A DNA stretch of 64,000 nt. It comes from Senimuribacter sp049852125 (GTDB lineage: Bacteria; Bacillota; Clostridia; Peptostreptococcales; Anaerovoracaceae). A model generated the notes under the pieces. The model saw only the letters and a list, made by a program, of their open reading frames with translations, made no database searches and was not told the origin of the DNA. Shown here piece by piece: positions 1 to 8,601 of this stretch (position 1 is its first letter; the number at the start of each line of letters is the position of its first letter). The translations under genes were made by a program, and so were the position numbers. The DNA lies in the NCBI RefSeq assembly GCF_049852125.1, contig NZ_CP187532.1, positions 682,001 through 746,000 on the forward strand. Direction: 5' to 3'.

Positions 1-321
1 AAGGGTGTGGAGAACCTTTTCTGCGGCGGTGAAAAGTCGGGACTCTTTATCGGCCATACAGAAGCGATTACCACAGGAGCGCTGGCGGGACATAATGCCG
101 GGAGATATGCTTTGGGAGAAGAACCTTTGATCCTTCCGGAAACGCTGGCTGTAGGCGCGTTGTTAACGTACCATAAGGATGACGGTGGGATGATTACCTT
201 TGCGGGAGACGCGTTCTTTGATTATATGCAAAGAGCGGGGCTGTATTCAGACGAGCCGGAGACAATTCGCAAGCGCGTGGCAAAAGCCGGTATGGAAGGC
301 ATATATAACGCTTTCCTTTAG
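1..321 (+). CDS. FAD-dependent oxidoreductase, GidA/TrmFO-like, C-terminal part (5' truncated by window)
   Basis: The frame is open from base 1, so the gene starts outside the window; the 106 residues seen are a C-terminus. The stretch GVENLFCGGEKSGLFIGHTE followed by a Gly/Ala-rich segment (TTGALAGHNAGR) resembles the end of the FAD-binding fold in MnmG/TrmFO-type flavoproteins, where a 'GLYFAG...GYxEAAAxG' segment closes the cofactor pocket. The tail (AFFDYMQRAGLY, then ETIRKRVAKAGMEGIYNAF) is helical. Which substrate it acts on cannot be told from this part. It ends 50 bp before the pseudouridine synthase on the same strand and may share its transcript. Confidence 0.55.
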   Translation, partial: KGVENLFCGGEKSGLFIGHTEAITTGALAGHNAGRYALGEEPLILPETLAVGALLTYHKDDGGMITFAGDAFFDYMQRAGLYSDEPETIRKRVAKAGMEGIYNAFL

Positions 322-371
322 ACGAGTTTTGTGGTAAAATCACGGAAGACGATGAAAGATAGAGGTACAAC

Positions 372-1076
372 ATGCGGATAAATAAATATATCGCCCAGGC
401 GGGAATAGCCAGCCGGAGAAAAGCGGATGAACTGATTATAAACGGAAATGTGAGAGTGAACGGCGCGGTTCTAAAAGAACCGGGATATGATGTGAAGGAT
501 GACGATGTAGTAGAGGTTAACGGTCGGTGTATTCGCGCAGAGGAAAAGAAGGTCTATATTCTGCTGCATAAGCCGGTAGGATATTTGACTACGGTCAGCG
601 ACGATAAAGAGAGGAATACCGTAATGGATTTGGTTGGAGACGTGGAGGCGCGTATCTTTCCGGTAGGACGGTTGGATTACAATACCAGCGGCATGCTGAT
701 TATGACCAACGATGGAGATTTCGCTTACCGGCTCACCCATCCGAAACACGAAATGCCGAAGACCTACCGGGCCCGTGTGGCCGGGGTTTTGTCCAGAGAA
801 AAATGCGCGCGTTTGGAACAGGGCGTGGATATCGGAGGCTTTGTTACATCAAAGGCCAAGGTATCAGTCGTAAAAGGATTGCCCCGCACGACAATTGTGG
901 ATATAACAATTCACGAAGGGAAGAACAGGCAAGTGCGCAAGATGTTTAAGGCTGTAGGAAATCCGGTGCAGGATTTAAGCCGTATTGCTATTGGCGCGGT
1001 TCATTTGGGGAGGCTTTCAGAAGGCCATTACCGGAAGCTGACCAGAGAAGAAATAGAATACCTCAAGAATTGCTGA
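372..1076 (+). CDS. rluB: rRNA pseudouridine synthase, RluB/RsuA family
   Basis: This 234-residue protein should isomerise uridine to pseudouridine in large-subunit rRNA. An S4 RNA-binding domain comes first (MRINKYIAQAGIASRRKADE, residues 1-60), followed by the RsuA/RluB catalytic domain with the signature VGRLDYNTSGMLIMTNDG (about residues 97-114); the Asp of GRLDYNTSG is the catalytic residue of the family. The C-terminal segment EGKNRQVRKMFKAVG is the second family signature. Length is normal. The start ATG follows an AGAGG ribosome-binding site. RluB rather than RluE/F is favoured by the S4 domain and its place in Clostridia, but the exact target nucleotide is inferred. Confidence 0.9.
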   Translation: MRINKYIAQAGIASRRKADELIINGNVRVNGAVLKEPGYDVKDDDVVEVNGRCIRAEEKKVYILLHKPVGYLTTVSDDKERNTVMDLVGDVEARIFPVGRLDYNTSGMLIMTNDGDFAYRLTHPKHEMPKTYRARVAGVLSREKCARLEQGVDIGGFVTSKAKVSVVKGLPRTTIVDITIHEGKNRQVRKMFKAVGNPVQDLSRIAIGAVHLGRLSEGHYRKLTREEIEYLKNC

Positions 1077-1123
1077 GAACTGAATTTTATTACACATTCT
1101 TTCATAATCTGCGTATAAAACCG

Positions 1124-1152
1124 TTGCAAGACAGGTTTTGCTGTAATATAAT
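1124..1152 (+). promoter_or_regulatory. Sigma-A promoter of aspartate kinase
   Basis: TTGCAA at 1124-1129 and a perfect TATAAT at 1147-1152 are 17 bp apart, ending 34 bp before the start codon. There is room only for a short leader: no lysine riboswitch is present between this promoter and the gene, unlike many lysC genes of Firmicutes. Confidence 0.75.
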
Positions 1153-1186
1153 AGAGGATATTGTGTAATAAGGAGGAATTTTCTTA

Positions 1187-2500
1187 ATGGGAATCAAAGT
1201 AGCCAAATTCGGCGGTTCTTCTGTAGCAGACGGAATTCAGCTGATGAAGACCAGACAGATCATTGAAGCAGATCCTGAGAGAAGATACATTGTCGTATCC
1301 GCACCGGGAAAAAGATTTGAAGGAGATAATAAGATTACAGATCTGCTCTATCTCTGTAAGACCCATATGGAACATAATCTGCCTTATGAACAGGTCTTTC
1401 AGGTTGTCGCGGATCGTTTTATGGCCGTACAGCTGAACCTGGGTGTTGAAGTAGACTTGCAGGAGCATTTTGATAGAATAAAGGAAAACCTGAAGAAAGG
1501 CTGCAGCGCTGATTATATTGCCAGCCGTGGAGAATATCTCAACGCGGTTTTGATCGCTGCTTTTTTGGGTTATGATTTTGTTGATGCAGAGGGGCTCATT
1601 CTTTTCGACAACAAAGGCAGGTTAATGCAGGAGGAGACGGATCAGGCTCTGCGTGAAGAACTGTCGAAGCATGAACGGGCAGTGCTTCCGGGCTTTTACG
1701 GATCAGGAAAAGAGGACGGCAAGGTGCGTACTTTTTCCAGAGGCGGATCTGATATTACAGGTTCGCTGGTGGCAAGGGCAGTAGATGCTGATATTTATGA
1801 AAACTGGACGGATGTTTCTGGGTTTTTGATGGCCGATCCAAGAATTGTTAAAAATCCAAAGCCGATTCATAAGATTTCTTATAAGGAGCTGAGAGAGCTG
1901 TCCTATATGGGCGCGTCGGTGCTTCACGAGGATGCTATTTATCCTGCCCGCATCGCCAATATTCCGATCAATATCAGGAATACCAATCTTCCTGAGGATC
2001 CCGGCACGATTATTACGGCTGAACACGATGAGAGCAATACCAATGTCGTCACCGGTATCGCGGGAAGCAAGGATTTCACAGTAATCGCTATCTATAAGAA
2101 CATGATGAGTTCGGAGAGAGGATTTGTAAGAAGGATTCTGGCGACGCTGGAGGATTTCGATATCAACTTTGAACATCTTCCGAGCGGTATCGATACAGTT
2201 TCGGTCGTACTTTCCAATAAGAGTATCGACGGCAGATTGGATGAACTTCTGGAAGCCTTTGAGAAGCAGCTGAGTCCGGATCATATGGAAGTATTCGAAG
2301 ACATCGCTTTAATCGCGACAGTAGGCTGCGGGATGAGCAGCAGACCAGGTGTATCCGCAAAGTTGTTTACGGCTTTGGCGGAGGCCAGCGTGAATATCAG
2401 AATGATCGATCAGGGTTCAAGCGAAATGAATATCATTGTCGGTGTGCAGAACTGCGACTTTAACGCAGCGATCAAAGCTATTTACAACGCGTTTATATAG
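1187..2500 (+). CDS. Aspartate kinase
   Basis: The 437-residue protein phosphorylates L-aspartate with ATP, the first step towards Lys, Thr, Met and diaminopimelate. The amino-acid kinase motif KVAKFGGSSVADG lies at residues 4-16; FSRGGSDITGSLVARAV (about 184-200) is the aspartate-binding/ATP region; two ACT regulatory domains occupy roughly residues 290-437 (VTGIAGSKDFTVIAIYKN, then IALIATVGCGMSSRPGVSAKL). Feedback inhibition is expected from the ACT domains. The ATG has an excellent AAGGAGGA site. It stands alone, without asd or dapA neighbours, so whether it is the Lys-, Thr- or Met-sensitive enzyme cannot be decided. Confidence 0.93.
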   Translation: MGIKVAKFGGSSVADGIQLMKTRQIIEADPERRYIVVSAPGKRFEGDNKITDLLYLCKTHMEHNLPYEQVFQVVADRFMAVQLNLGVEVDLQEHFDRIKENLKKGCSADYIASRGEYLNAVLIAAFLGYDFVDAEGLILFDNKGRLMQEETDQALREELSKHERAVLPGFYGSGKEDGKVRTFSRGGSDITGSLVARAVDADIYENWTDVSGFLMADPRIVKNPKPIHKISYKELRELSYMGASVLHEDAIYPARIANIPINIRNTNLPEDPGTIITAEHDESNTNVVTGIAGSKDFTVIAIYKNMMSSERGFVRRILATLEDFDINFEHLPSGIDTVSVVLSNKSIDGRLDELLEAFEKQLSPDHMEVFEDIALIATVGCGMSSRPGVSAKLFTALAEASVNIRMIDQGSSEMNIIVGVQNCDFNAAIKAIYNAFI

Positions 2501-2528
2501 AACGCTTATAAGACTAAATCATAAAAGT

Positions 2529-2560
2529 AAATCCCATCGTTTAGCGCGGTGGGATTTTTG
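2529..2560 (+). terminator. Intrinsic terminator after aspartate kinase
   Basis: AAATCCCATCG pairs with CGGTGGGATTT around a TTTAGCG-type loop, and the stem runs directly into a T-run. It separates the kinase from the MarR promoter 20 bp further on. Confidence 0.85.
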
Positions 2561-2576
2561 GCGCTTTTTTGGCAGC

Positions 2577-2605
2577 TTGACAGAATTAAAAAGACATGCT
2601 AGAAT
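2577..2605 (+). promoter_or_regulatory. Consensus promoter of the marR-ABC exporter operon
   Basis: A perfect TTGACA (2577-2582) and TAGAAT (2600-2605) with 17-bp spacing. This near-consensus promoter would be strong unless repressed, which fits the operator lying just downstream. Confidence 0.85.
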
Positions 2606-2618
2606 AATTTCTGTATAA

Positions 2619-2641
2619 AATAATTAACGGCGTTAATTATT
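2619..2641. promoter_or_regulatory. Perfect 11-bp inverted repeat, likely MarR operator
   Basis: Arms AATAATTAACG and CGTTAATTATT are exact reverse complements around a single G. The site starts about 14 bp after the -10 box, so a bound dimer would block the start of transcription. MarR-family dimers bind palindromes of this size, and the first gene of the transcript encodes such a protein, so negative autoregulation is the natural reading. Confidence 0.7.
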
Positions 2642-2701
2642 GAAATGTAATAAATATTAACGATTGTGCGATTATGTCGAAGTTGCCGCGGAAAGGGAAA
2701 A

Positions 2702-3181
2702 ATGATGAAGAAAGAACAACAGGAATTTTTTGAAATAATGCATTCTTTAAGAAAGCTTAATTTATCAAGTATGCTGCCGAACATTACGCATGGAGATTTT
2801 GGTATTTTGAAGGTGATCCAGTGTTGTGGCAGATGTGAGGAAAAAACGCGAAGGGTACGGGTATCGGAAATCGTCAAGGAGACGCAGCTGCCTCCACCAG
2901 CCATTTCCCGTTGCTTAAGAGGCCTGGAACACAGAGGCTATGTAGAGCGCGCGGTGGATAGAAACGATCGCCGGAACACCTTTGTTGAAGTGACGGAGGA
3001 AGGAGAAGTTCTGATAGAGCAAGTCGATGACATCATGAGCGAGTTTGCCGACGCGGTTTTTGTCAATATCGGGGATGAAACCATGCAGAAGTTAAACAGG
3101 TATCTGCGGGAATTTGTAGATGTTTCCAGAGCAGAAATTCAAAAGAGAAAATATAAAGGAGAGAAGGGAGAAAGAGAATGA
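2702..3181 (+). CDS. MarR-family transcriptional regulator
   Basis: This 159-residue winged-helix protein is predicted to repress the exporter operon it heads. The central HTH reads VSEIVKETQLPPPAISRCLRGLEHRGYVERAVDRNDRRNTFVEV in outline: recognition helix PPAISRCLRGLE, then the MarR wing with the D-x-R-D-x-R-type motif (DRNDRRNTF). I place the start at ATG 2702 (an ATG doublet, 2702/2705) behind GAAAGGG rather than the in-frame ATG at 2666, which has no ribosome-binding site. Its TGA overlaps the ATG of the first transporter gene (ATGA at 3178-3181), so translation is probably coupled. The ligand is unknown. Confidence 0.9.
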   Translation: MMKKEQQEFFEIMHSLRKLNLSSMLPNITHGDFGILKVIQCCGRCEEKTRRVRVSEIVKETQLPPPAISRCLRGLEHRGYVERAVDRNDRRNTFVEVTEEGEVLIEQVDDIMSEFADAVFVNIGDETMQKLNRYLREFVDVSRAEIQKRKYKGEKGERE

Positions 3182-5484
3182 AGAAAATTTTCCAGAATCT
3201 GATTCCCTACTGGAAGTCAGTTTTGCTGATCGTATTATTGTTGGTAGTACAGGCATATTGCGACCTGTCCCTGCCGCAGTATACATCAGATATCATTGAC
3301 GTGGGGATTATGAAAAGCGGTGTGGAACATATTGTACCGCAGCGGATAACAGCCAGAGAATATCAGGAGGCGCAGATTTTTATGAATGATGATGAACGCT
3401 CTCTCTGGCAAAACGCGTACGGCGAGGACGGTGAGTTTTATTGGAGGATAACGGACGATGAAACGGCTTTGGATCAGTTGGATGAAAAACTGTTGACCTC
3501 AGTAGCTCTGACGTATCAGTTGGGTCATACGGCAGAAGCGGATTTTAAGGATATGATCAAAGGGTTTCTGGCGGAGAATCCACAGACGTCAAGCCTTTCC
3601 GGCGAAGTAAACCGTATGTCCGTCGAAGAAATCGGCGCGTTGCTGCATATGAAGATTGACAGCTTTGAGGCGAAAGATGAGAATGGTGAAAGAGCTGTTT
3701 ATGTAGACATGCGCCCACTGATGGAGAAGCTGATCACAGATGGACAGATGAACGGAGATATGGTGACAGAAGCCAGAGCGTCCATGGAAAAAATGATTGA
3801 TGCCATAGGCGCTGAAACCCTCCATTCTATGGGTACATCTTATGCAGCTGATTGTGATAGAACCGCGGGACTTGATGTAGATGAGATGCAGATGGACTAT
3901 CTTTGGAAAACCGGCGGCAGGATGCTGATCATGGCTTTAATGATGCTTGCGGCTGCTATATTGGTTTCTTTCCTGGCAGCCAGAGTTGGTGCGGGAGTAG
4001 GACGTGACCTTCGTGAAAAGGTATTTCACAATGTAATCGGTTTTTCCAATTCTGAGATGGATCAGTTCTCTACGGCGTCTTTGATTACCAGAAGTACCAA
4101 CGATGTGCAGCAAATACAGATGGTTACGGCAATGATGCTGCGAATGGTGCTCTATGCGCCGGTCTTAGGACTTGGAGGTATTTACAGAGTAGCAAAAACA
4201 GGCGCGCATATGGAATGGGTCATAGCGCTGGGCGTTGTGGTTATTATCAGTTTTGTGGGACTGTTGGTATCTGTCACTATGCCGAAGTTTAAGGTTATGC
4301 AGAAGCTGGTGGACAGATTGAATTTAGTTTCCAGAGAGATACTTACGGGGCTTTCTGTAATTCGTGCTTTTGGCAGAGAAAAGACAGAAGAAGACCGATT
4401 TGACACGGCCAATCAAGAACTGAAAAAGACGCAGTTATTTACCAATCGCGTCATGACCTTCATGATGCCGGGAATGATGATGATCATGAATTGTCTGGTC
4501 ATTTTGATTATGTGGATAGGCGCGGGGAGAATCGATACAGGTGAACTCCAGGTTGGGGCTATGACAGCCTTTATTACCTACTCGATGATGATTGTTATGT
4601 CTTTCCTGATGTTGACCATGATGTCCATTATGCTGCCAAGAGCTGGCGTAGCAGCTGAACGTATTGATGAAGTCATCAAAACGAAATCATCTGTCGCGGA
4701 TCCGGAAAACCCTGCAGTTGTAGAAAATGTACAGGGAGTCCTGGAGTTTTCTCATGTAAATTTTCGCTATCCGGGAGCGAAAGAGGAAGTTCTTCGCGAT
4801 ATCAGTTTTCGGGCTGAGCCTGGCAAAGTTACAGCCATTATCGGCAGTACGGGAGCTGGAAAAACCACTTTAGTGAATCTGATTCCAAGGTTTTACGATG
4901 TAACCGGCGGCAGCGTAACCTTAGACGGTGTAGATGTGCGGCAGATGGCAGTGCGGGATTTGCGGAGGGCAATCGGATTTGTTCCACAGAAAGGGGTATT
5001 GTTCTCTGGAACGATTGCAAGCAACCTGCGCTTTGGAAATGAAGACGCTTCGGATGAAGAAATACGTCTTGCCGCAGAAATCGCGCAGGCAGCTGATTTT
5101 ATTGATGAAAAAGATGAGAAATATGACAGCTATATTTCACAGGGCGGGAGTAACGTATCAGGAGGACAGAAACAGCGGTTGGCTATTGCAAGAGCAATTG
5201 CAAAAGATCCGAAGATCTTTGTGTTTGACGATAGCTTCTCCGCATTGGATATGAAAACCGATGCAAAATTGCGGAAAGCCTTGGGGATAAATCTTAAGGA
5301 CAGTACGGAGATTATTGTGGCACAGCGGATCAGCACGATTCTGCATGCTGATCAGATTCTGGTGCTTGACGACGGCGAGATCGTGGGAAAGGGAACGCAC
5401 CGGGAACTGATGAAAAATTGCGAGGTGTATCAGCAGATCGCGTATTCCCAGTTATCAGAGAAAGAACTGAAGGGGGTGGAATAA
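3178..5484 (+). CDS. ABC exporter subunit with degenerate ATPase site and large extracellular insert
   Basis: A 768-residue half-transporter of the multidrug exporter type. After the first membrane helix (about residues 13-30) there is a roughly 200-residue hydrophilic insert (to about 245) before the remaining helices; this insert is known from some clostridial exporters and would face outward. The nucleotide-binding domain has Walker A GSTGAGKTT, signature VSGGQKQRLAIARA and Walker B KIFVFDDSFSALD. The residue after the Walker B Asp is Asp, not the catalytic Glu, so this half probably carries the degenerate site of a heterodimer. The partner follows after one base. Substrate unknown; drugs, peptides or lipids are possible. 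Confidence 0.92.
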   Translation: MKKIFQNLIPYWKSVLLIVLLLVVQAYCDLSLPQYTSDIIDVGIMKSGVEHIVPQRITAREYQEAQIFMNDDERSLWQNAYGEDGEFYWRITDDETALDQLDEKLLTSVALTYQLGHTAEADFKDMIKGFLAENPQTSSLSGEVNRMSVEEIGALLHMKIDSFEAKDENGERAVYVDMRPLMEKLITDGQMNGDMVTEARASMEKMIDAIGAETLHSMGTSYAADCDRTAGLDVDEMQMDYLWKTGGRMLIMALMMLAAAILVSFLAARVGAGVGRDLREKVFHNVIGFSNSEMDQFSTASLITRSTNDVQQIQMVTAMMLRMVLYAPVLGLGGIYRVAKTGAHMEWVIALGVVVIISFVGLLVSVTMPKFKVMQKLVDRLNLVSREILTGLSVIRAFGREKTEEDRFDTANQELKKTQLFTNRVMTFMMPGMMMIMNCLVILIMWIGAGRIDTGELQVGAMTAFITYSMMIVMSFLMLTMMSIMLPRAGVAAERIDEVIKTKSSVADPENPAVVENVQGVLEFSHVNFRYPGAKEEVLRDISFRAEPGKVTAIIGSTGAGKTTLVNLIPRFYDVTGGSVTLDGVDVRQMAVRDLRRAIGFVPQKGVLFSGTIASNLRFGNEDASDEEIRLAAEIAQAADFIDEKDEKYDSYISQGGSNVSGGQKQRLAIARAIAKDPKIFVFDDSFSALDMKTDAKLRKALGINLKDSTEIIVAQRISTILHADQILVLDDGEIVGKGTHRELMKNCEVYQQIAYSQLSEKELKGVE

Positions 5485-5485
5485 G

Positions 5486-7351
5486 ATGTCAGAGGAAAGA
5501 AATACAAGAATGCCGAGGCCGCGGCGGCGTGGTCCCATGGGCGGCCATGGACCTATGGGCGGCATGATGGGCGGTGAAAAAGCGAAGGATTTTAAGGGCT
5601 CCTTCCGTAAGCTGCTCGTTTATATCGGACGGTACAGAGCCGCTATATTTATCGTGATGTTTTTTGCGGTAGCTTCTACAATATTCAACGTGCTGGGTCC
5701 TAAGGTCATGGGGCATGCCACTACTGAATTGGCCGAAGGCTTAATGCGAAAAATAGAAGGTACCGGCGCTATTGATTTTGACCGTATTCTGCAAATTTTA
5801 TTGTTTACCCTGGCCTTGTATTTAGTCAGCGCTGTGTTTACGTTTGTTCAAGGTTGGATCATGTCCGGCATTACGCAGAAAATATGCTATAAGATGCGGA
5901 AAGAAATTTCAGAAAAAATTAACCGTATGCCGATGAAGTATTTTGAGAGCCGGCCATACGGAGAGGTTTTATCCCGTATCACCAACGATGTAGATACGTT
6001 GGGGCAGGGTTTGAATCAGAGTGTTACGCAGATTATCACATCGGTGACAACCGTTATCGGTGTTCTGGTAATGATGCTGACCATTTCACCGCTGATGACG
6101 CTGATTGCTTTGGTGATTCTGCCAGTTTCGGCGATCCTGATGTCTCTGGTTGTGAAGTTTTCGCAGAAGCACTTCCGCGCGCAGCAGAAATATCTTGGCG
6201 TTATAAACGGTCAAGTGGAGGAAACCTTTGGCGGGCATCTGGTTATCAAGGCGTTCAGTAAAGAGGAGGAAACGATCAGCGCCTTTAATGAAACCAACGA
6301 TACGCTGTATCAGTCTGCCTGGAAATCTCAGTTCTTGTCTGGATTGATGCATCCTATTATGATGTTTGTAGGAAATATGGGTTATGCCGGGGTGGCAATT
6401 TCCGGAGGAATTCTGGCCATTAAGGGTGCTATCGGTATAGGAGATATCCAGGCATTCATTCAGTATGTGAAAAATTTTACACAGCCGATTCAGCAGATTG
6501 CGCAGGTAATCAATCAGGTGCAGTCTATGACTGCAGCTTCGGAACGTGTTTTTGAATTCCTGAGTGAGGAGGAGGAAGAACAGACTGCAGAGAATCCGGT
6601 TATGATCAACGAACCCCAGGGCGCTGTCTGCTTTGATCATGTTCGTTTTGGATATGATCCGGCACAGGTGGTTATTAAGGATTTCAGCGCGAACGTAAAG
6701 CCGGGGCAGAAGATCGCTATTGTTGGACCGACCGGCGCGGGAAAGACGACGATTGTAAAGCTGCTGATGCGGTTTTATGACGTGCAGTCTGGAACAATCT
6801 CTCTGGACGGACATGACGTCAGAGCTTTTAACCGGCATGATTTGAGAGATTATTTTGGTATGGTGCTGCAGGATACGTGGCTGTTCAAAGGGACCATCAG
6901 GGAAAACATTCGGTATGGCAGACTGGATGCAACTGATGAGGAAGTAATAGTTGCGGCGGACGCTGCTTATGCAGACCATTTTATACGTACTCTACCAGGT
7001 GGATATGATATGGAGCTTAATGAGGACGCTTCCAATGTGTCGCAGGGACAGAAACAGCTTCTTACGATTGCCAGGGCTATTTTGGCAGATAATCCAGTGC
7101 TGATTCTGGATGAAGCCACATCCTCCGTAGATACGCGTACAGAGGAAAGAATTCAGAAGGCGATGGATAATCTGATGCAGGGACGAACCAGCTTTATCAT
7201 TGCGCATAGATTATCTACGATCCGCAACGCGGATTTGATTCTGGTCATGAAGGAAGGGGATATTATAGAACAAGGCAGTCATGAGCAGCTTCTTTCTGCA
7301 GGCGGCTTTTATGCGGATTTGTATAATTCTCAGTTTGAAGAAGTGGAATAG
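5486..7351 (+). CDS. ABC exporter subunit with canonical ATPase site
   Basis: 621 residues, partner of the preceding half-transporter. The N-terminus (about residues 8-30) is rich in Arg, Gly, Pro and Met (PRRRGPMGGHGPMGGMMGG), probably a flexible cytoplasmic tail. Six membrane helices span about 50-330. The ATPase domain has Walker A GPTGAGKTT, the Q-loop segment VLQDTWLFKGTIRENI, signature VSQGQKQLLTIARA and Walker B VLILDEATSSVD with the catalytic Glu. The signature has Gln where the family usually has Gly (VSQGQ), a common variation in such heterodimers. It starts one base after the first subunit ends, so the two are co-translated. Confidence 0.92.
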   Translation: MSEERNTRMPRPRRRGPMGGHGPMGGMMGGEKAKDFKGSFRKLLVYIGRYRAAIFIVMFFAVASTIFNVLGPKVMGHATTELAEGLMRKIEGTGAIDFDRILQILLFTLALYLVSAVFTFVQGWIMSGITQKICYKMRKEISEKINRMPMKYFESRPYGEVLSRITNDVDTLGQGLNQSVTQIITSVTTVIGVLVMMLTISPLMTLIALVILPVSAILMSLVVKFSQKHFRAQQKYLGVINGQVEETFGGHLVIKAFSKEEETISAFNETNDTLYQSAWKSQFLSGLMHPIMMFVGNMGYAGVAISGGILAIKGAIGIGDIQAFIQYVKNFTQPIQQIAQVINQVQSMTAASERVFEFLSEEEEEQTAENPVMINEPQGAVCFDHVRFGYDPAQVVIKDFSANVKPGQKIAIVGPTGAGKTTIVKLLMRFYDVQSGTISLDGHDVRAFNRHDLRDYFGMVLQDTWLFKGTIRENIRYGRLDATDEEVIVAADAAYADHFIRTLPGGYDMELNEDASNVSQGQKQLLTIARAILADNPVLILDEATSSVDTRTEERIQKAMDNLMQGRTSFIIAHRLSTIRNADLILVMKEGDIIEQGSHEQLLSAGGFYADLYNSQFEEVE

Positions 7352-7454
7352 CGCGGGTATAAAATATGAATATATTTTCGTATTTCATATAAAAATATTT
7401 CACTTTAGGTGATTTTGATATATAATAGAGATAAGACAGGAGGAGGGACAGAGA

Positions 7455-7478
7455 ATGGAAAGGGTGTTTATATTATGA
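7455..7478 (+). CDS. Seven-codon leader reading frame overlapping the next start codon
   Basis: ATG at 7455 stands 7 bp after a strong AGGAGGG site (7441-7447) and encodes MERVFIL before a TGA at 7476-7478, which overlaps the ATG of the kinase-like gene at 7475. The best ribosome-binding site of the region thus serves this mini-frame, and the main gene would be reached by termination-reinitiation or by its own weaker AAAGGG site at 7459-7464. It may be chance; expression evidence is lacking. Confidence 0.35.
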   Translation: MERVFIL

Positions 7479-8089
7479 AAAAATTAATTACGATCAGCAG
7501 GGAATTTGGAAGCGGCGGCAGAATTATAGGAAGACTTGTAGCTGAGAAACTGAACGTGCCGTTTTATGATAAAGAGATCATCGATATGGCTGTGGAAAAG
7601 AGCGGATTGTCCAGAGAGATTGTTGAAACTGCGGAATTAAGGGCAAAAAACAGTTTTTCATATAGTCTGTCTTCGGCGATGAACTTCGGCGAAGGGTTGA
7701 TGAGCGATGCGGTTTCGGTCAATGAGAAGCTGTTTATTACACAGTTTGATGTGATCAACCAAATTGGTGATGAAGGTGAAGGCGTTATCGTAGGCAGATG
7801 TGCAGATTACATTCTGAAGGATATGCCGGGTGTAACAAATATCTTTATCTATGGAGAATTGGAAGATAGAATCAAACGTTGCGAGGAGATTTACGGCGTG
7901 GATGCCGGTAAAGGCAGGGAAACGGTTTTGACTTATGATAAGGCTCGCGCCAACTATTATAATTATCATACCTGTCAGAAATGGGGACAGTTTTCTAACT
8001 ACAATCTGGCAATTAACAGCAGTTATATATCTGAGGAACAAGCGGCGAATCTGATCGTTACGTACGTTAACAGCAGATCGTATAAATAA
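7475..8089 (+). CDS. Cytidylate kinase-like family protein
   Basis: The 204-residue protein belongs to the P-loop family related to CMP kinase that is common in Clostridia and usually of unknown physiological role. The start MKKLITISREFGSGGRIIGR contains the GSGG(R)-type phosphate loop of this family (about residues 11-17); 'GVIVGRCADYIL' in the middle matches the conserved GRcad segment, and the end carries Tyr/Asn-rich YYNYHTCQKWG. It is not the essential Cmk, which has a different length and substrate lid. I choose ATG 7475 over the upstream in-frame ATG at 7409, which has no ribosome-binding site. A TATAAT box at 7421-7426 could drive it. Confidence 0.8.
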   Translation: MKKLITISREFGSGGRIIGRLVAEKLNVPFYDKEIIDMAVEKSGLSREIVETAELRAKNSFSYSLSSAMNFGEGLMSDAVSVNEKLFITQFDVINQIGDEGEGVIVGRCADYILKDMPGVTNIFIYGELEDRIKRCEEIYGVDAGKGRETVLTYDKARANYYNYHTCQKWGQFSNYNLAINSSYISEEQAANLIVTYVNSRSYK

Positions 8090-8115
8090 GCGGCCGGAAA
8101 AAGGAGGATAAAAAG

Positions 8116-8346
8116 ATGGCAAAAAAGAATTATGATTTAGAGCCTAACGCGGCGGACAAGGGCAGAAGAAACGGTACCTCTGCAGCGGCAAAAGCAGCTT
8201 TGGCTATTCTGGGCATAGGATTTGTTGCGGGAACCACGCTGGTTGTGGGTATGGACCATATTATGAAAAAGATCTTTGTTAATGAGGAATGGCCGGATGA
8301 GGAATGGTCCAATGACGATTGGGCTGAGGAAGACTTAGAAGGATAA
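8116..8346 (+). CDS. Small single-pass membrane protein with acidic tail
   Basis: 76 residues, unrecognised. A charged N-terminus (about 1-22) is followed by one Ala/Gly-rich hydrophobic segment (SAAAKAALAILGIGFVAGTTLVVG, about 23-46) and then a strongly acidic tail with repeated EEW/DDW units (NEEWPDEEWSNDDWAEEDLEG). It begins 26 bp after the kinase-like gene behind AAGGAGG and ends at a terminator, so it is the last gene of that transcript. No function can be assigned. Confidence 0.65.
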   Translation: MAKKNYDLEPNAADKGRRNGTSAAAKAALAILGIGFVAGTTLVVGMDHIMKKIFVNEEWPDEEWSNDDWAEEDLEG

Positions 8347-8357
8347 AGACAAAAGCT

Positions 8358-8391
8358 AGGGGCTGCTCTTTTAAAGAGCAGTCTTTTTAAA
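8358..8391 (+). terminator. Intrinsic terminator after the small membrane protein
   Basis: GGCTGCTCTTT and AAAGAGCAGTC form the stem around TT(A)A, followed by TTTTTAAA. Confidence 0.8.
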
Positions 8392-8511
8392 TAGGTAAAA
8401 AGGAAGCTTTTTTCGCTAAAAATCTTCATCCATAAATAGCAAATACGACGCTGGTATTTATCCCATTATGGCAATTTTTTGCTGCGGACAGACCGAATTA
8501 TCTGATAACAA

Positions 8512-8539
8512 TTGACAAGGATTTTTTCTATGCTATGAT
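8512..8539 (+). promoter_or_regulatory. Promoter of the carrier-amidohydrolase operon
   Basis: TTGACA at 8512-8517 and TATGAT at 8534-8539 with 16-bp spacing, about 60 bp before the start codon. No terminator or riboswitch fold was seen in the leader. Confidence 0.65.
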
Positions 8540-8601
8540 AAAGCCATCTTACGGAGAGAAGACTTCACTCACAAAAAAAGAAAGAGAAGAGGGAATGATT
8601 C

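Noticed and set aside
1081..1186. Lysine riboswitch before aspartate kinase
   Set aside because: Only about 30 bp lie between the -10 box and the start; far too short.
6086..6979. 297-codon minus-strand frame inside the second exporter gene
   Set aside because: A shadow of the plus-strand ABC gene, with no domain likeness.
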